Positions 1 to 11,510 of a stretch of 64,000 bases of DNA are shown here, piece by piece (within the stretch, counting starts at the first letter, position 1; each line of letters begins with the position of its first letter). Origin of the DNA: Impatiens glandulifera (lineage: Eukaryota; Streptophyta; Magnoliopsida; Ericales; Balsaminaceae); NCBI RefSeq assembly GCF_907164915.1, contig NC_061862.1, positions 81,743,718 through 81,807,717 of the forward strand, read 5' to 3'. A model generated the notes under the pieces. The model had not been told where the DNA came from, made no database searches, and saw only the letters and a list, made by a program, of their open reading frames with translations. The translations under genes were made by a program, and so were the position numbers.

Positions 1-3000
1 ATTTTAAAATTTGTTGTTTTACACTTTTATTTTATTGATAATTTAAATAATAATCATTAAAGATGTTAAAATTTCAGAATTTAAATCATACCTAGAGATA
101 AAGTTTGATTGAATTTTTATAATGTTGATTGAAGATGATTTATATGAAATTATTACCCTCTTTGGATGGAACAAAACCAGCTTTGATTCTTTCTTTAGAA
201 TTCTCTTGAAAACTTGAAGTTTTGACTTTATTGGTGGATTTTGGTTTCAAAAGGTCTTCTTCATATTCTTCTTTTTCTCTTCCCTAGTTTTCTTCTCTTT
301 TTTCTTGAATGACTTTGAAGGTCTATTTATAGACAACTTTTATCTTGGAATGCCCTAAAGTCTTCAATGTCGGTTGTGTTTCATTAATGTCTTTTCTCTT
401 CTTTCGTCAAATTCTTTTTTCAATTAGACCTTGTTTCGATTTTTTTTTTTAAAACCTAGAGAGAAAAAAACAATGATGGGTGATGATTTTAAGAAGGTAA
501 TAATTATTTTTGATAAAAAAAATTTAAAATGTATTGATATATATGAATAAAATAAAAAATAATAATTTAAAATAAAGAGTATTTTAGTATTTTAGTTAAT
601 GAAACGAGTGATTTGATTGTCAAAGAGTGATTGATTGAAAAATTAATTTTGAATGAATTTTTTAAAAATCCAATAAAAAAAACCGAGGCCTAAGTTTCAG
701 GAGATCTTCGATGATGATCATTTCGGCTTTTTGGTTGACTTGATTTGATGTTGAATGAGAAAAGATAAATTTTTTGTTTTGCCGTTATTTTTTACCTTCT
801 TCGACATTCTGATCTCTTTGAGAAGAAGACAAGACAGTTTAAATCAAATTAGCTAGGCCTGTTTGATAAATTTTTTATTTATTTTCTTCTTATAAAACAA
901 TTAAATAATATATCTTATTTAGTATATTTATTTAATTAAAATTTGGGAGGTGTCTACACTAATAATAATAATATAAAAATTAATTTTAAAATATAATATT
1001 AGAATTGTTATATAAAAAGTTATTATAACTTATTTTTCAAAACAGATTTTATAAATTTATTAATTAAATGATCATATATTTTAATATTTATTAAATAAAA
1101 TAGATAAAATAATTGTTATCCACCCTACATTAAAGTCTTTTTCGATTAAAATTATTTAAATCATCTTAATATAATAAAATATTATTTCATTTAAATAATC
1201 AAACAAAACTTAAGTGTAACAATGCATAAAAAATCAGTCAAACTAATAATTTATGTATGTAATATTTATAACTTATACAATAATTTCTATTTTAATTAAA
1301 AAATTAAGTTAAAAAAGTTAAAATTATTACTATAACGAAATTGTACAAATATTAGAAAATACCTACAACTAATATATAAATAATTATTTTTTTAAATGTT
1401 TTTGTTAACTTATGAAGTTAATGAACAATCAACTCCACCTCAGTTTAAGGGTAATTAAATAAGAAATATTATATGTTTTCCTCTCATATTCTCTTTTATT
1501 ATTTTTAAAAAAAATATTAAATTAGCATCCTATCAAGTCATGTATTACATTTGACGGCTTCTTCTAGTTATTTTACATTCATGTTAAATTTAGATGGCTC
1601 AGTTGAACAACTTTAGTTCAATATATTATTTAGTATATATATTATTATGATAAATAGTTTGTTTTTATCAGTTTATACACACACAAAAAATACATAAATA
1701 ATAATTAAAATTGGTTTGAGAAAATATAAAATCGTAAATTTCAATTTATTGGTGGATAAAGTTTGATGGTAGAAGATTAGTTAGATTGGTGCCAGTTTGT
1801 TTCTTTACAAAATTATTATTCTTAGTTAATACAAATATTAACTACATATATTTTTATAAAATAATAATAATTATATATATTATAATTGAATGGTTGAAAA
1901 CTTAATTAACATACCAAATTTTAAGTCAATTATATGTTATAATCAAATTATATATATTTTTTAAATCTTAACTATAATGAGGCAGTAGATCGTCGATTCA
2001 ATTTGAATTGGTTCAATTTAGCGGTTTTATAATATAATTTATTTGGTTTTACTTGAATCCTTGTATTTAACAAATTAATTTGTTTTAAAAATATTTATTT
2101 TTGTCAAAAATTAAAAAGAATAATCTTTGTTTGAAAAAAATATAAAAATTTAATGTATTTTTTTTTTAATTTAATTAAATCACATCTTTCACATAAATGA
2201 ATTATAAATAATTTTTACTTTCTAATTAAATAAATTGTAAAAATAATTATTATGATAAAATATTATTTTTTTATAATGAATTAAATTAAATTAAATAAGA
2301 AGTTACAAATAAACGATGATTTGTAAATAATAAAATATATCAAAAGTTAAATAATATAAATTTACAAAAAATTAAAATTCTATCATCAAATTTCTACAAA
2401 GTGACTATAAAAATGAATAATAAATAAAATAAACTGAACAAACCAAATCAGAGTGTTAGAAATATCAACTCAAAATTTTGAACAATGAAATTTGTCTTTA
2501 CTCCAATGTTATAAACAATCTCTAGAAAATTTTGATTTTTAATAAGATCTATAAATATTTTCTAATAAAGAAGTGTGATAGAAGAGGAAATTTGGGAGAG
2601 AATGAGAGGAAATGACCTGTCACAATATCAGTAGTTGAAAAATGAATAAAGTGTGAAAAAAGAGAAAAGAGAAAAAATTTGTTAATTTTTCATTGTGTCA
2701 AGTGATTCTCTCTTCCAAATTCCTTCTCAATCATTTCTCTTTTCTAAATAGAGAGAAACCTATAAAAATTATTAAAGAATAATGTAAAAGATTCTCTAGA
2801 TGGAAAACAAATTCTATCAACTCCAAATTCAATAACATCTCATTTGCTGAAAAAAAATAAAAAATGAAAGACATAAATTTGAGGAATCACCAAGATGATA
2901 TAAACATATAACACATCAAAAATTTAGAGTATTTTTCCGATTATAAAAATTCGGGACGATAAATTAATATGGCTAAATGGCTAAATAGAATGTGAAAAAC

Positions 3001-3440
3001 TAGGCACCATCCGATATAGTAGAAGAAATCCCCAGTTATGGGATTATTCTTGTTTTCTTTACATGGAGAGACAAAACGGTAATATAATTTTTAAATATGA
3101 CCATTTTACCCCTCCATGTAATGGGAACCATAACATGATCTCACTATAATATAGTGTGGACATGATAACATTTAAACTTTGTAAGATGTGTAAATAATAA
3201 TAAATAAAAGAGGAGTAATAGGAAGAGAATGTGAAAAGGAATGATGTGTCACCACATAATTGGCTAGAAAAATGTTAATGGGTGAGGAAAGGAGATGCTT
3301 TTAGCCTGTTCAAAAATTTATGTTCCATTTTGTACCACATTTATAAAATATATTTTGTACCACCTTCATAAAATATGTAAGTTTTTCTTTCTCTCTTCTT
3401 CTTAATATTTTTGACTTATTCTTTAAAATAATTAATTTTT
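1..3440. other. AT-rich intergenic region, no gene seen
   Basis: No open frame with coding character on either strand. The stretch is very AT-rich, with T- and A-runs, and holds one MITE-like foldback (listed separately). A MITE-like sentence of similar style (a GGAATGATGTGTCACC-like core) also lies near 3195-3290. The promoter of the ALBA gene must lie in its right-hand end. Confidence 0.6.
2572..2755. mobile_element. MITE-like foldback
   Basis: The two ends are imperfect inverted repeats. The left end reads GAGGAAATTTGGGAGAGAAT; the right end, reverse-complemented, reads GAGAAGGAATTTGGAAGAGA. The inner parts contain the CCTGTCACA / TTGACACA pair typical of the other copies of this family in the window (near 3478, 24115, 37905 and 38162). 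No coding capacity. Family assignment (Tourist or other) is not made. Confidence 0.5.
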
Positions 3441-3477
3441 GTGAAGACAGTAAATAATGTAACATATCGTTTGAAAA

Positions 3478-3668
3478 AACAAAATTTGAACATGAGGAAA
3501 GAAAGAAGAGAGAAAAAATTTATTATTTTTCAGCAAATAAGATTGCGTGGCCATTCTCTTTCTCAATTTATTATTTTTTCAACAAATAAAATTGTGGGAG
3601 CATTTTATTCTTTTCCCAAATTTCATCCCCTAATCATTTCTTTTTATAAAATACTTATTTTCAAATAA
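3478..3668. mobile_element. MITE-like sequence in the ALBA promoter region
   Basis: Resembles the MITE family at 2572 and 37905, with an AGAGAAAAAATTTATTATTT core on the left and a CCCAAATTTCATCCCCTAAT end on the right. It lies about 200 bp upstream of the ALBA start codon, so it is part of the promoter or 5' leader region. A short open frame here has no recognisable product and is taken as chance. Confidence 0.4.
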
Positions 3669-3864
3669 GTCATTATATATTGTTTCTTTCTATTAACATT
3701 TGGTTTTTAATAAAGTTGAGAATAAGAGTGTATTTCTTCTTTCTCATAGCTGAGGTTTTAGCCTCTCTCTCTTCCTTCTCACAAAAGGGGTTTCGGGCTT
3801 TATTCCTTGGAAAATCCAGATCGTATTTCACCCCTTCTTTTTCATCTCTGTATCATCTTCTTCA

Positions 3865-6800
3865 ATGGATCGGTATCAGAAAGTTGAGAAACCGAAACCT
3901 GAAGCGCCTATTAACGAGAATGAAATCCGAATCACTTCGCAGGGTTTGGTCAGGAACTACATCAGTTATGCCACAAGTCTTCTTCAGGTACTTCCATTTC
4001 CATCTTCACTGTTACCTATTTGTGGAGCTCCTATGTTCTCATATTCATATTTGATGAATTCACTGGTTATTGAGCTTTGCATACTTTTCTGGATCTTTTT
4101 GGCCGATTCTATTATGAATCATTTCCATTTCTCCTGTTCTTGTTTCTTTTACTTGTAGTTTTAGATGATTCATGATATTGATATCATTTTAAGTAATAAT
4201 ATATTTTATTGGAAGTAATGAAAATGATTATACTCTATGATTTGTATGATATTTATTACTTTATTGAAGTCTGGTGTAGATCACATTGTTTATATTATCA
4301 AGAGTAATATGTTATTTTAGCAATATCTTCAACCACATAGTTTCATGGAAAGGGACTCTTACCATATAGAGGGTAAGAAAAGAAAGGGGTGACATGATTT
4401 AAATAGATTTTATGCATTACCTGTTATGGAATCTTGAGGCATTTTAAAGTTATTCTTATTTGGATTTTAGTCTAATCTTCAGTGTTTTTGTGATTATATT
4501 TAAAAAGACATCAAGTAGTATTGAAAAAAATTAGATATTTATATGATATATGCTTTTGGACCATCAATTTCACCGTGAATCAAACTTGAGGTGAAAACAT
4601 CGTTTCCTATACATGATTTAGGGGGAACCAGGGAGAATTAGGTTCCCGGAAAAGGCATTAGTGCAAAAAATTCTAATATTTTTGTGTAAACGATTCTTTA
4701 ACCCCCAGTGTAAGATTGAGGAATTATTACTGTTATGTTAGGCGCAACATTTTCAGTTAACATCCTTGAGGAAAGGTGGAGGCATCTTTTATCTGTATTT
4801 GTAAGACCAAATACATGCACATAATGCTGTTTATCTATGAATTATGTACCAGTGAAACCATTAATTGAGCCCCTATTTGCTACCACAAAGCACAAATGTC
4901 ATCAATGGGTCTTAGTTATTTTCTTTCTAGTTGGTTTTAATTAAGATTTACATATTTATTAATCAAAACACTTCTCTCTGACGCAATTAAGGCAAGATCT
5001 TTACAAGGGTCCTTTTTTGTAGGGTACTGAGAGTTGATCACCTTTTCTCTTGAACATATTTATTGATTGGTGACATTATTCTGGTTAGGCAATATAAATT
5101 TCTTGTATAACATGGCTTGCTACCTGGATGCAGGAAAAGCGGGGAAGAGAAATTGTCTTAAAAGCAATGGGACAAGCAATTGGCAAGACAGTAGCCATTG
5201 CTGAAATCTTGAAGGTCATACATGAATGCAGCATCGGATCTTTCCTTATCTTTGACAATATTTTATTGGAACTTGTGTGTGGAAAACTAACTTATTCTTT
5301 CTCGTGAAACAGAGAAGAAGTCCTTGGCTGCATCAGGATACTTCCATCAGTTCAGTAAGCATAACTGATGTGTTTGAACCAGTTGAAGAGGGTCTTCAAA
5401 CGTAAGTGTATCTAGTATTTTGAATTTCTCTTACTGATAACAAATTGTACCTCAATCATCCACATCTGAACATTTATGTCTGTTGCAGTGTGGAGCAGAC
5501 CCGACATGTCTCAATGATTTCCATCACATTGTCTTGCAATGAGCTAAACAGGAACTCCCCAGGGTAAATCTTTTCTATTTAAACTCTCCTTTGTTAGGCA
5601 GATTGTGAATATGTTATGTGAATCTCCATGGATAATTTTTAATGTTTTATTCTAATTCATCTTCTCCGAGAAATTTCTTCAGTTTTAAATGCGTGTTTAC
5701 CAATCCTAGAGATCTAGGATTTGTAGAAGAATTGTTGATGAGATTAAGAATGGCCTTGGTCTCGAGAGGGATAATCCAAATTCAATACTATTTCATTCAT
5801 TACTCCAGTTAATATATACTCCATTAATTGACCCACCGACATACTCTATTGACTACCATGCTATCCTTGTACTACTTCTATTACTGCAAAGTTTTTTAAT
5901 CGAGAGAGATAATTTTGATATTTATCCTCATAATAGGCTATACCTATTTATACAAGTTTAGGAACTGATTTTCCTCAATTAGGCTAAGTCAGAATCTCTA
6001 AAATATCAATTTAGTTTGACTATTTATACAATTACCTACTTCTACTTCTACTTCTACTACAGTTTTGTAGTTCCCTTGTTGTAATTTTGATGAATAATGA
6101 ATTGGTGAAGTACCAACTCACTGTTACATAGTTCCCTTGTTGTAAAATTGATGAATAATGAATTGGTACTCCATCTCTTAACTTTGAAAATGGAAAATAT
6201 ATAATCTATAGATATCAAGCTCCATCTCAAATGGATCAAACAAAGACCGATGAAAAGAATTATCAGCAGCAACAACTACCCAGACAAGCAAATGCCTCAT
6301 ACAATGCTGTTAATGATGGTGAGTCCATGAACAGAAATAAAGTTTTCTGTTGATTTTTTTTTTACGAATTTATCAATCCTTCCTTTATGTTTGAGATTAG
6401 ATTCATATGGTCGAGGGCGAGGACGTGGTAGAGGGAGAGGAAGGGTTTCAAACAGAGGTGGTTATGGGAACTATCAAGACAGAGGTGGATATGGAAACTA
6501 TCAAGACAGAGATGGATATGGAAACTACCAAAATAGAGGTGGATATGGAAACTATCAAGACAGAGGTGGATATGGAAACTATCAAGGCAGAGGTGGATAT
6601 GGATATGGGAACTATCAAAACAGAGGTGGATATGGGAACTATCAAGACAGAGGTGGATATGGAAATCATCAAGACAGAGGTGGATATGGAAACTATCAAG
6701 ACAGAAGCGGATATGCGAATTATCAAGACAGAAGTGGATATGGGAACTATCAAGGTATACTGGGCTGTTGAAGAACATCATTTCCAGGATACTGTGTTTA

Positions 6801-7851
6801 TTCTACCAAAAAATAAAATTCTGATCAAGAACCGATTTCTAATTTATGACAGAAAATGATGGATATCAAAACTGGGGCCAAGGTGGTGGCCGCGGCAGAG
6901 GCAGGGGGGGATACCATGGTTAGTATATACCTTTTTGGTGTATGTGTTTTGAATAGTCTGTTTACCTTATCCCACTCTGGTTAAAATTATAATTATCATT
7001 TAGGCCTTTGTTTGATGGAGAGTTATTTCGATTTTAATACACCCCTAGTCTAAATTATTCACCAAATTAATAAAGATTTGTTTGATGCAAGGAATTTTCT
7101 CAGAAATTGGGTTATGGTTTAGAATCTTGTTTGATGAAATTATTTGGGTTAATTACTAAAAGAGAAATGATAGAGAGCGGGAAATCTTGACAAAAATGTG
7201 TAGGGAATGATGTGTCATCTTTTAATTGGATTGAAAATCTAAATTTTTTCTCTCCACTTAAAAGGTGACACATCATTCCCTACACATTTTGTCAAGATTT
7301 TTTTTATCGCTCCCTATCATGTCTTACTAAAATTATATTTTTTATACTTGGTATTTAAATTTTATAAAAAATTAGTAGGGGTAATTTGATATTTTGATTG
7401 ATAATTTTGAATCATGCAGTGATTGGTGATAGGAATGAAGTAGTTACCCTTCATCAAACAAGGCCTCCTACTTTTTTTTGTAACATTTTCATTATTAAAT
7501 ACAAAGGATATATTAGTCATTTAACCCCCAAATAATCCATTTTCTTTATCAAGCATTATCATTTTTTTGAAAACCAGGGTTTATTCCTTGGAGAAACTAA
7601 CACAAACCCCCTTATGCGCATTTTCTACGGATCATGACGAGAGTTTTAGTCTGGATTTAAAGTGTTAATTTGAAAATGACATGAAATTACTCTTTTGATC
7701 AGGTGGTGGATTGGACAGGGCCAGAGGTGGAGGAGGCAGCCGGGGAGGTTATGGGGGTGGGCGTGGAAGGATGGGCGGTGGCGGCGGCGGCGGCGGCGGC
7801 GGCGGGCGTGGAAGGGGGAGTAGTAACAGAGAGGGGGAGCAGCAGCAGTAA
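3865..7851 (+). CDS. ALBA: Alba-domain DNA/RNA-binding protein with RGG-repeat tail
   Basis: Eight exons: 3865-3987, 5134-5214, 5313-5401, 5489-5563, 6212-6318, 6401-6754, 6853-6918, 7703-7851. They join to 1044 nt (347 aa) with GT-AG introns and no stop, ending TAA 7849-7851. Residues ~18-125 form the Alba fold: NEIRITSQGLVRNYISYA, then the conserved KAMGQAIGKTVAIAEILK, then RHVSMISITLS. Residues ~170-345 are low-complexity RGG/RGGYGNYQDR repeats and a polyglycine run, the architecture of the long plant ALBA subgroup (Arabidopsis ALBA4-6 class). Such proteins bind RNA or chromatin and occur in cytoplasmic RNP granules; that role is family knowledge. The start is the first ATG of a CT-rich leader and opens MDRYQKVEKPK, as in relatives. 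Intron 4 has a tandem duplication and intron 7 has nested MITEs. The gene looks intact. Confidence 0.93.
6068..6167 (+). repeat. 61-bp-spaced duplication in ALBA intron 4
   Basis: A 39-bp sentence beginning TAGTTCCCTTGTTGTAA and ending TGAATAATGAATTGGT occurs at 6068-6106 and again at 6129-6167, with two or three mismatches. It lies wholly in intron 4, about 45 bp before the acceptor, so it does not affect the protein. Confidence 0.8.
6456..6752 (+). repeat. Coding minisatellite (RGGYGNYQD units) in ALBA exon 6
   Basis: About eleven copies of a 27-bp unit, AGAGGTGGATATGGAAACTA followed by TCAAGAC. Each encodes one R-G-G-Y-G-N-Y-Q-D step; one copy has an inserted YG and the last two read RSGY. 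The regular 27-bp period also keeps two shadow frames open on both strands; these are not genes. Confidence 0.9.
7003..7465. mobile_element. Tourist-like MITE in ALBA intron 7, with a second MITE nested inside
   Basis: The outer ends are inverted: GGCCTTTGTTTGATGGAGAG at 7003, and the right end reverse-complemented reads GGCCTTGTTTGATGAAGGGT. Inside, 7165-7325 is a separate hairpin whose arms share TCTTGACAAAA, TGTGTAGGGAATGATGTGTC and a GATAG(A/G)GAGCG end, with a short loop. The nested order implies the hairpin arrived second. No coding capacity; the flanking splice sites are intact. Confidence 0.65.
7771..7804 (+). repeat. GGC trinucleotide run (polyglycine codons)
   Basis: About ten GGC/GGT codons in ALBA exon 8, encoding an uninterrupted glycine stretch inside the RGG tail. 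Such runs change length by replication slippage. Confidence 0.85.
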
Positions 7852-8454
7852 GTAAATGGTAAATCAAAATGTGGAGAGATTTTGTCATATTGTGTCTCAA
7901 TGCTTATTGTGTTTTGTTTGAATATCTTGAACCTGTGGCTTTCAGGTTCACTAGCGTTCTCTGTTTTTTCTTTCTCCCATCTCTTCAAGAATCTTATATT
8001 CTTTTGTTGCTTATATGTTGAACAAAGTAGAACTTTCTTTTGTTATCTGAATACCTTTTTTTTTTTACCATTTTGTTGATACTTTAATGAACTTTTTGTC
8101 AAGGTTTGAGTTTTCAGTTTGGCTTAGTTTTAAAACAAGCACTAACTTGCCCCTCTATTATGCATGGTGTCATGTTCTTGGATTAAGTTTTTGGGAGGCT
8201 GTTTAATCCTATGTACTCCTTTAGGGTCGAGTGAAAAGTGATTCGGTTTGATGGGTTTATTCACCGAAATGCACATTCAAACGATTAGATGTCGGCTTAC
8301 CAAATTTCAAACCCAAATCAGATTTGTTAAAATAATAAATAAAATATCAAAAACCGGTATTTAATTTTTACGTGACAATGTTCTTTCATTATTTAACATT
8401 TGGTAGGTTTGAACGGATATAAAAAAAATTAAAATCGCTAGATTCACCGCAACT
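7852..8454. other. ALBA 3' flank, nothing else seen
   Basis: The 3' UTR of ALBA and AT-rich spacer. Short open frames here lack coding character. Several T-rich stretches could serve polyadenylation but no clear signal is singled out. Confidence 0.5.
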
Positions 8455-8810
8455 AGTCATAATTTTAGTTGAAAATTCTTTTTAGAATTTCTTTCTCATC
8501 CCCATTGTATTCACCCTAATAATTAAGGTTTTATTTCTTTTCATTTGATTCTTCACTACTCATCTTAATATAATTTTTTTATTTTTTATGTTCAAAATTT
8601 ATACTTAATTCTACTCAAAGGTACAACACTATATCAGAGCTCGTTTTTGACAAAATATTATGCACTATGAGATTATTATTGAAGCAGATTTGAATGTGAG
8701 TCATCTGCAACTTTCGGAAAGGCAAATCTGAAAACTCCTTTGTAGTTGTTGTTTAGAAACAGTTCACAAGTGAAATCGGCAAGAGTTAGAGGAGATTACT
8801 GTGTATCGAA

Positions 8811-9044
8811 ATGAGAGACTTCACAAGAATCGTAATAGGAACACTGGAGAAGAAGTGCTCTAGAGAGGATGAAGATCGTCGTAGAACTTTATATTCTTGT
8901 GGCGCGATCGCGAATTTGAGTTCACGACATTCACATGATTGGGATCACTTATGTGATTGTGATCTGCCTTTGTTAAACCTAGCGACCGTCAACATCGTTC
9001 CTGTTTTCCGATTGTTACAAAGATCAGAGTCGGTGCTCTTCTGA
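8811..9044 (+). other. Unrecognised open frame inside the LTR relic
   Basis: A 77-codon open frame with ATG, between the primer-binding site and the gag remnant. The product is rich in charged residues at its start (EKKCSREDEDRRRT) and matches nothing I recognise. It could be leader sequence of the retroelement. A real gene is not supported. Confidence 0.15.
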
Positions 9045-9445
9045 AGAGAGGGAATAAGGTAGTTTGGAACTTGCGATTAGAGACGTCGTCGTAACAATGC
9101 AGATGCCACTGAAACCCTAACTCTATAGTCACGGAACACTTTCAAATAATGACAACATTTCGACTTCTGTTTGTCAACCGGGAAGAAGACTACATAAATT
9201 AGGTTTGATTCCTGATTTAAATATTTGAGAGGGGCCGATAGGGAATCAAGTACCGCTTTTAGGTTATTGCGTGTGATTGCTTAGTTTGAAGATAGGGTTA
9301 TACCTTCTTACTGTTTCCTTCTATTACTTACCATCCTTACCTGCCTTACTACTCCTTACCCGCTTTACTGCTGTACTTGCTCCTTAATGTTGCTGTAGCT
9401 TTAATTAATATTTGTTATCTTTCAGAAAAAGATCTCGTTGAAAAT

Positions 9446-10144
9446 GATTTTTCCTAAATTCTTTGGAGAAAATGTTGAAAATGTCTAGGACTGGATTTAT
9501 GATACCGAAAGATTTTTGTAGGTTAACGATACGCTTAAAAAGACGAGGTGCATCTTGCGACAACTCACATGAGGGAAAATGCACTAAGATGGCTTAGGGA
9601 ACATGTGGTAATGAAAACTCTCAGCAAATGATTGACGTGGATAGAGCTGAAACAAATATTGCGACGTGAGTTTAGGTCATGTGCAAGGGACGATCCCCGA
9701 CATATACAAAAGAAAGTGCAGCCATAACCGTGGGAGTTAATCGCGAAACAGTGTCGACAAATAACTGACTTATTAAAATCATGGAGGATCGCTGACAAAA
9801 TAAAAAGGCAGAAACAAAAGGCTAATGAAGAAATAACAAGATAAAAGTGGAAAATTGATCATCAAAAATTGATCTTCGAATCCGATGAGTTATTGAAAGA
9901 TTACGATCAACATGTGGGACAATCGACGCCTTCCCTATTGATACAGTCGGCTCCAAACAAAGATGAAACCCCTTTTGATGACAATTGTTCTAAAGTGGAA
10001 GACGTGCCTCCTCTCGACGACTTTTGTTATGAAAAAGAAATGGAGACTTCACATACTAATGATACAAAACACGACAATCTCAATCTTAATGAAAAATTTA
10101 TGATAATTAATGTTCTTCGTTTATTCATTTTTAAGTCTCCCTAG
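9446..10144 (+). pseudogene. Decayed retrotransposon gag
   Basis: Read across stops and one frameshift, 9446-9850 shows the layout of Ty3-type gag: an F-P-K-F-F-G-E-N segment, then DWIYDTERFL, then a tryptophan-containing WLREHV and LKQILRREF block. Stops occur inside it (for example after GENVENV). The open frame 9869-10144 continues with an acidic linker (PPLDDFCYEKEME) of unknown function. The fold assignment rests on spacing of W/F residues only. Non-functional. Confidence 0.5.
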
Positions 10145-10320
10145 TGTACGATGACCGATAGAAGACGAAAGCAACCTGCGTTGAAAATGATGATCATTAT
10201 CGGGGTGACTTGGGAGAAGCTGAAATTGAAGGACTCTTTGAAGACGTTTTGGGCCTTAAAGATAGGATGTTGGCTTTTGATCCCATTTCTCAAGCATACT
10301 TAACACCAAGTTCTAATTGC

Positions 10321-10580
10321 ATCCAGTTTTTGTGGTTCGAGAAACCACAAAAAGTTGGGTCTTGCTTTCAGAAAATTTTATGGCATAAAACATGGATGAG
10401 ATGCAAGTACTTATTATGGTTTGAAAACCACTTGATGCAGAGTTTTATAATTGTTCTTATGGGCTACAATCAGTAAATCTGGTGGGACAGTTCCTATGGT
10501 TTGAGGAACCACCCGATAGCCTAAAGAAACAATTTCGGATATTCATATGGTTCGAAGAGGCACCAAATGTTTTAGAGTTT
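10321..10580 (+). repeat. Four degenerate copies of a W-F-E coding repeat
   Basis: Near 10327, 10416, 10490 and 10540 the DNA reads TGGTTCGAGAAACCAC, TGGTTTGAAAACCAC, TGGTTTGAGGAACCAC and TGGTTCGAAGAGGCAC. They encode FLWFEKPQ, LLWFENHL, FLWFEEPP and FIWFEEAP. Spacing is about 50 to 90 bp. The DNA copies are also near-palindromes (GTGGTT...AACCAC). The repeats sit in the 3' part of the LTR relic, just before its 3' LTR. Function unknown. Confidence 0.6.
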
Positions 10581-10681
10581 CAACAATACCTTCGACTATT
10601 GTCATTCGTGGACGAACGAAGTGAAGGAGAAGGTAATGATACAAGAGGAAAAAATATTAGGACTATTACACTATGGTGGGA

Positions 10682-10908
10682 GTGACAGTTATTGATAAAC
10701 AGTATATAATATTAGTTGTTAAGAATATATATGAAATGATTTTCGTTGAAAATTCTTGTTAGAATTTCTCTCTCTCATCCCATTGTATTCACCCTAACAA
10801 TTAGAGTTCTATCCCATTCTTTTGATTCTTCACTTCTAATCTCAATATAATTTTTTTTATCTTTTATGTTCAAGATTTTTATACCTAATTCTATTACAAG
10901 GTATAACA
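10682..10908 (+). repeat. 3' LTR of the small LTR relic
   Basis: Begins TGACAGTTATTG directly after a purine-rich GGTGGGAG and ends GGTATAACA. Its last ~170 bp match 8455-8628. The following bases (10909 on) read as RPT2 codons. Confidence 0.7.
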
Positions 10909-11510
10909 GATAGATCGAAAGTCGACGATCCCTAATGAATGTAGGAAATCTCGAGGAGCTCATTGATGAGAATCACGCCATCCATCGTTTCGTCTTCAGT
11001 AAGGCCAGAGTATTATGCCATTGGTCGATTAAGATCTGTTGTTCAGTTTTGATGCACAATAAGGTTTTCCTTTTCTTTGTGCTTTGTAACACTAGGGTTT
11101 TCATTCTTTCATTTTGTGGAGTATTCAGCCAGCCAGAGATGTATGATTGACTATGAATTGGTTTAGTTAGCTAATTGTGTAATTCATTGGGTAGCCTCTA
11201 AAATAAACTCACAATATTTAGATTAGCCTATCTTATTCCTCACTTCTATCAAATCTCATTCTTTTCTAAATATGTATTTCTCATTCTTCTCTAATATGAT
11301 TGATATTTGTTGTTAAGGGACACAACATTGTGCTTCAAAATTCGAGACATCTAGTTTATCAGGACTTGAAAGTTATTAAAATATGAAATATTTTTTGAAC
11401 ATAACTATTTTTGCAATGAGATGAGAGAAGTTTAAATTGTAATGCCAAAGACAATATTTAATTCCTTCTCCAAATGAAGGCATTTTCTATCGTTCTTCCC
11501 ATGTAGATAG

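Larger units (their letters stand above)
8455..10908 (+). mobile_element. Small LTR retroelement relic (TR-GAG-like)
   Basis: Two direct repeats bound it: 8455-8628 (5' LTR, front missing) and 10682-10908 (3' LTR, 227 bp, starting TG, ending CA). Shared sentences include GTTGAAAATTC, TTGTATTCACCCTAA and a GGTA(C/T)AACA end. After the 5' LTR, 8632-8640 reads TATCAGAGC, the core of a primer-binding site for initiator tRNA-Met. Before the 3' LTR, GGTGGGAG is a polypurine-like tract. The internal region has a decayed gag but no recognisable pol, so it fits non-autonomous gag-only elements. The 3' LTR abuts RPT2-like coding sequence at 10909. Confidence 0.72.

Noticed and set aside
6362..6859. Several overlapping frames on both strands over ALBA exon 6
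   Set aside because: Shadows of the 27-bp RGG repeat; only the frame joined to the Alba exons makes sense.
7646..7988. Proline-rich minus-strand frames
   Set aside because: Antisense of the polyglycine and RGG codons of ALBA exon 8.
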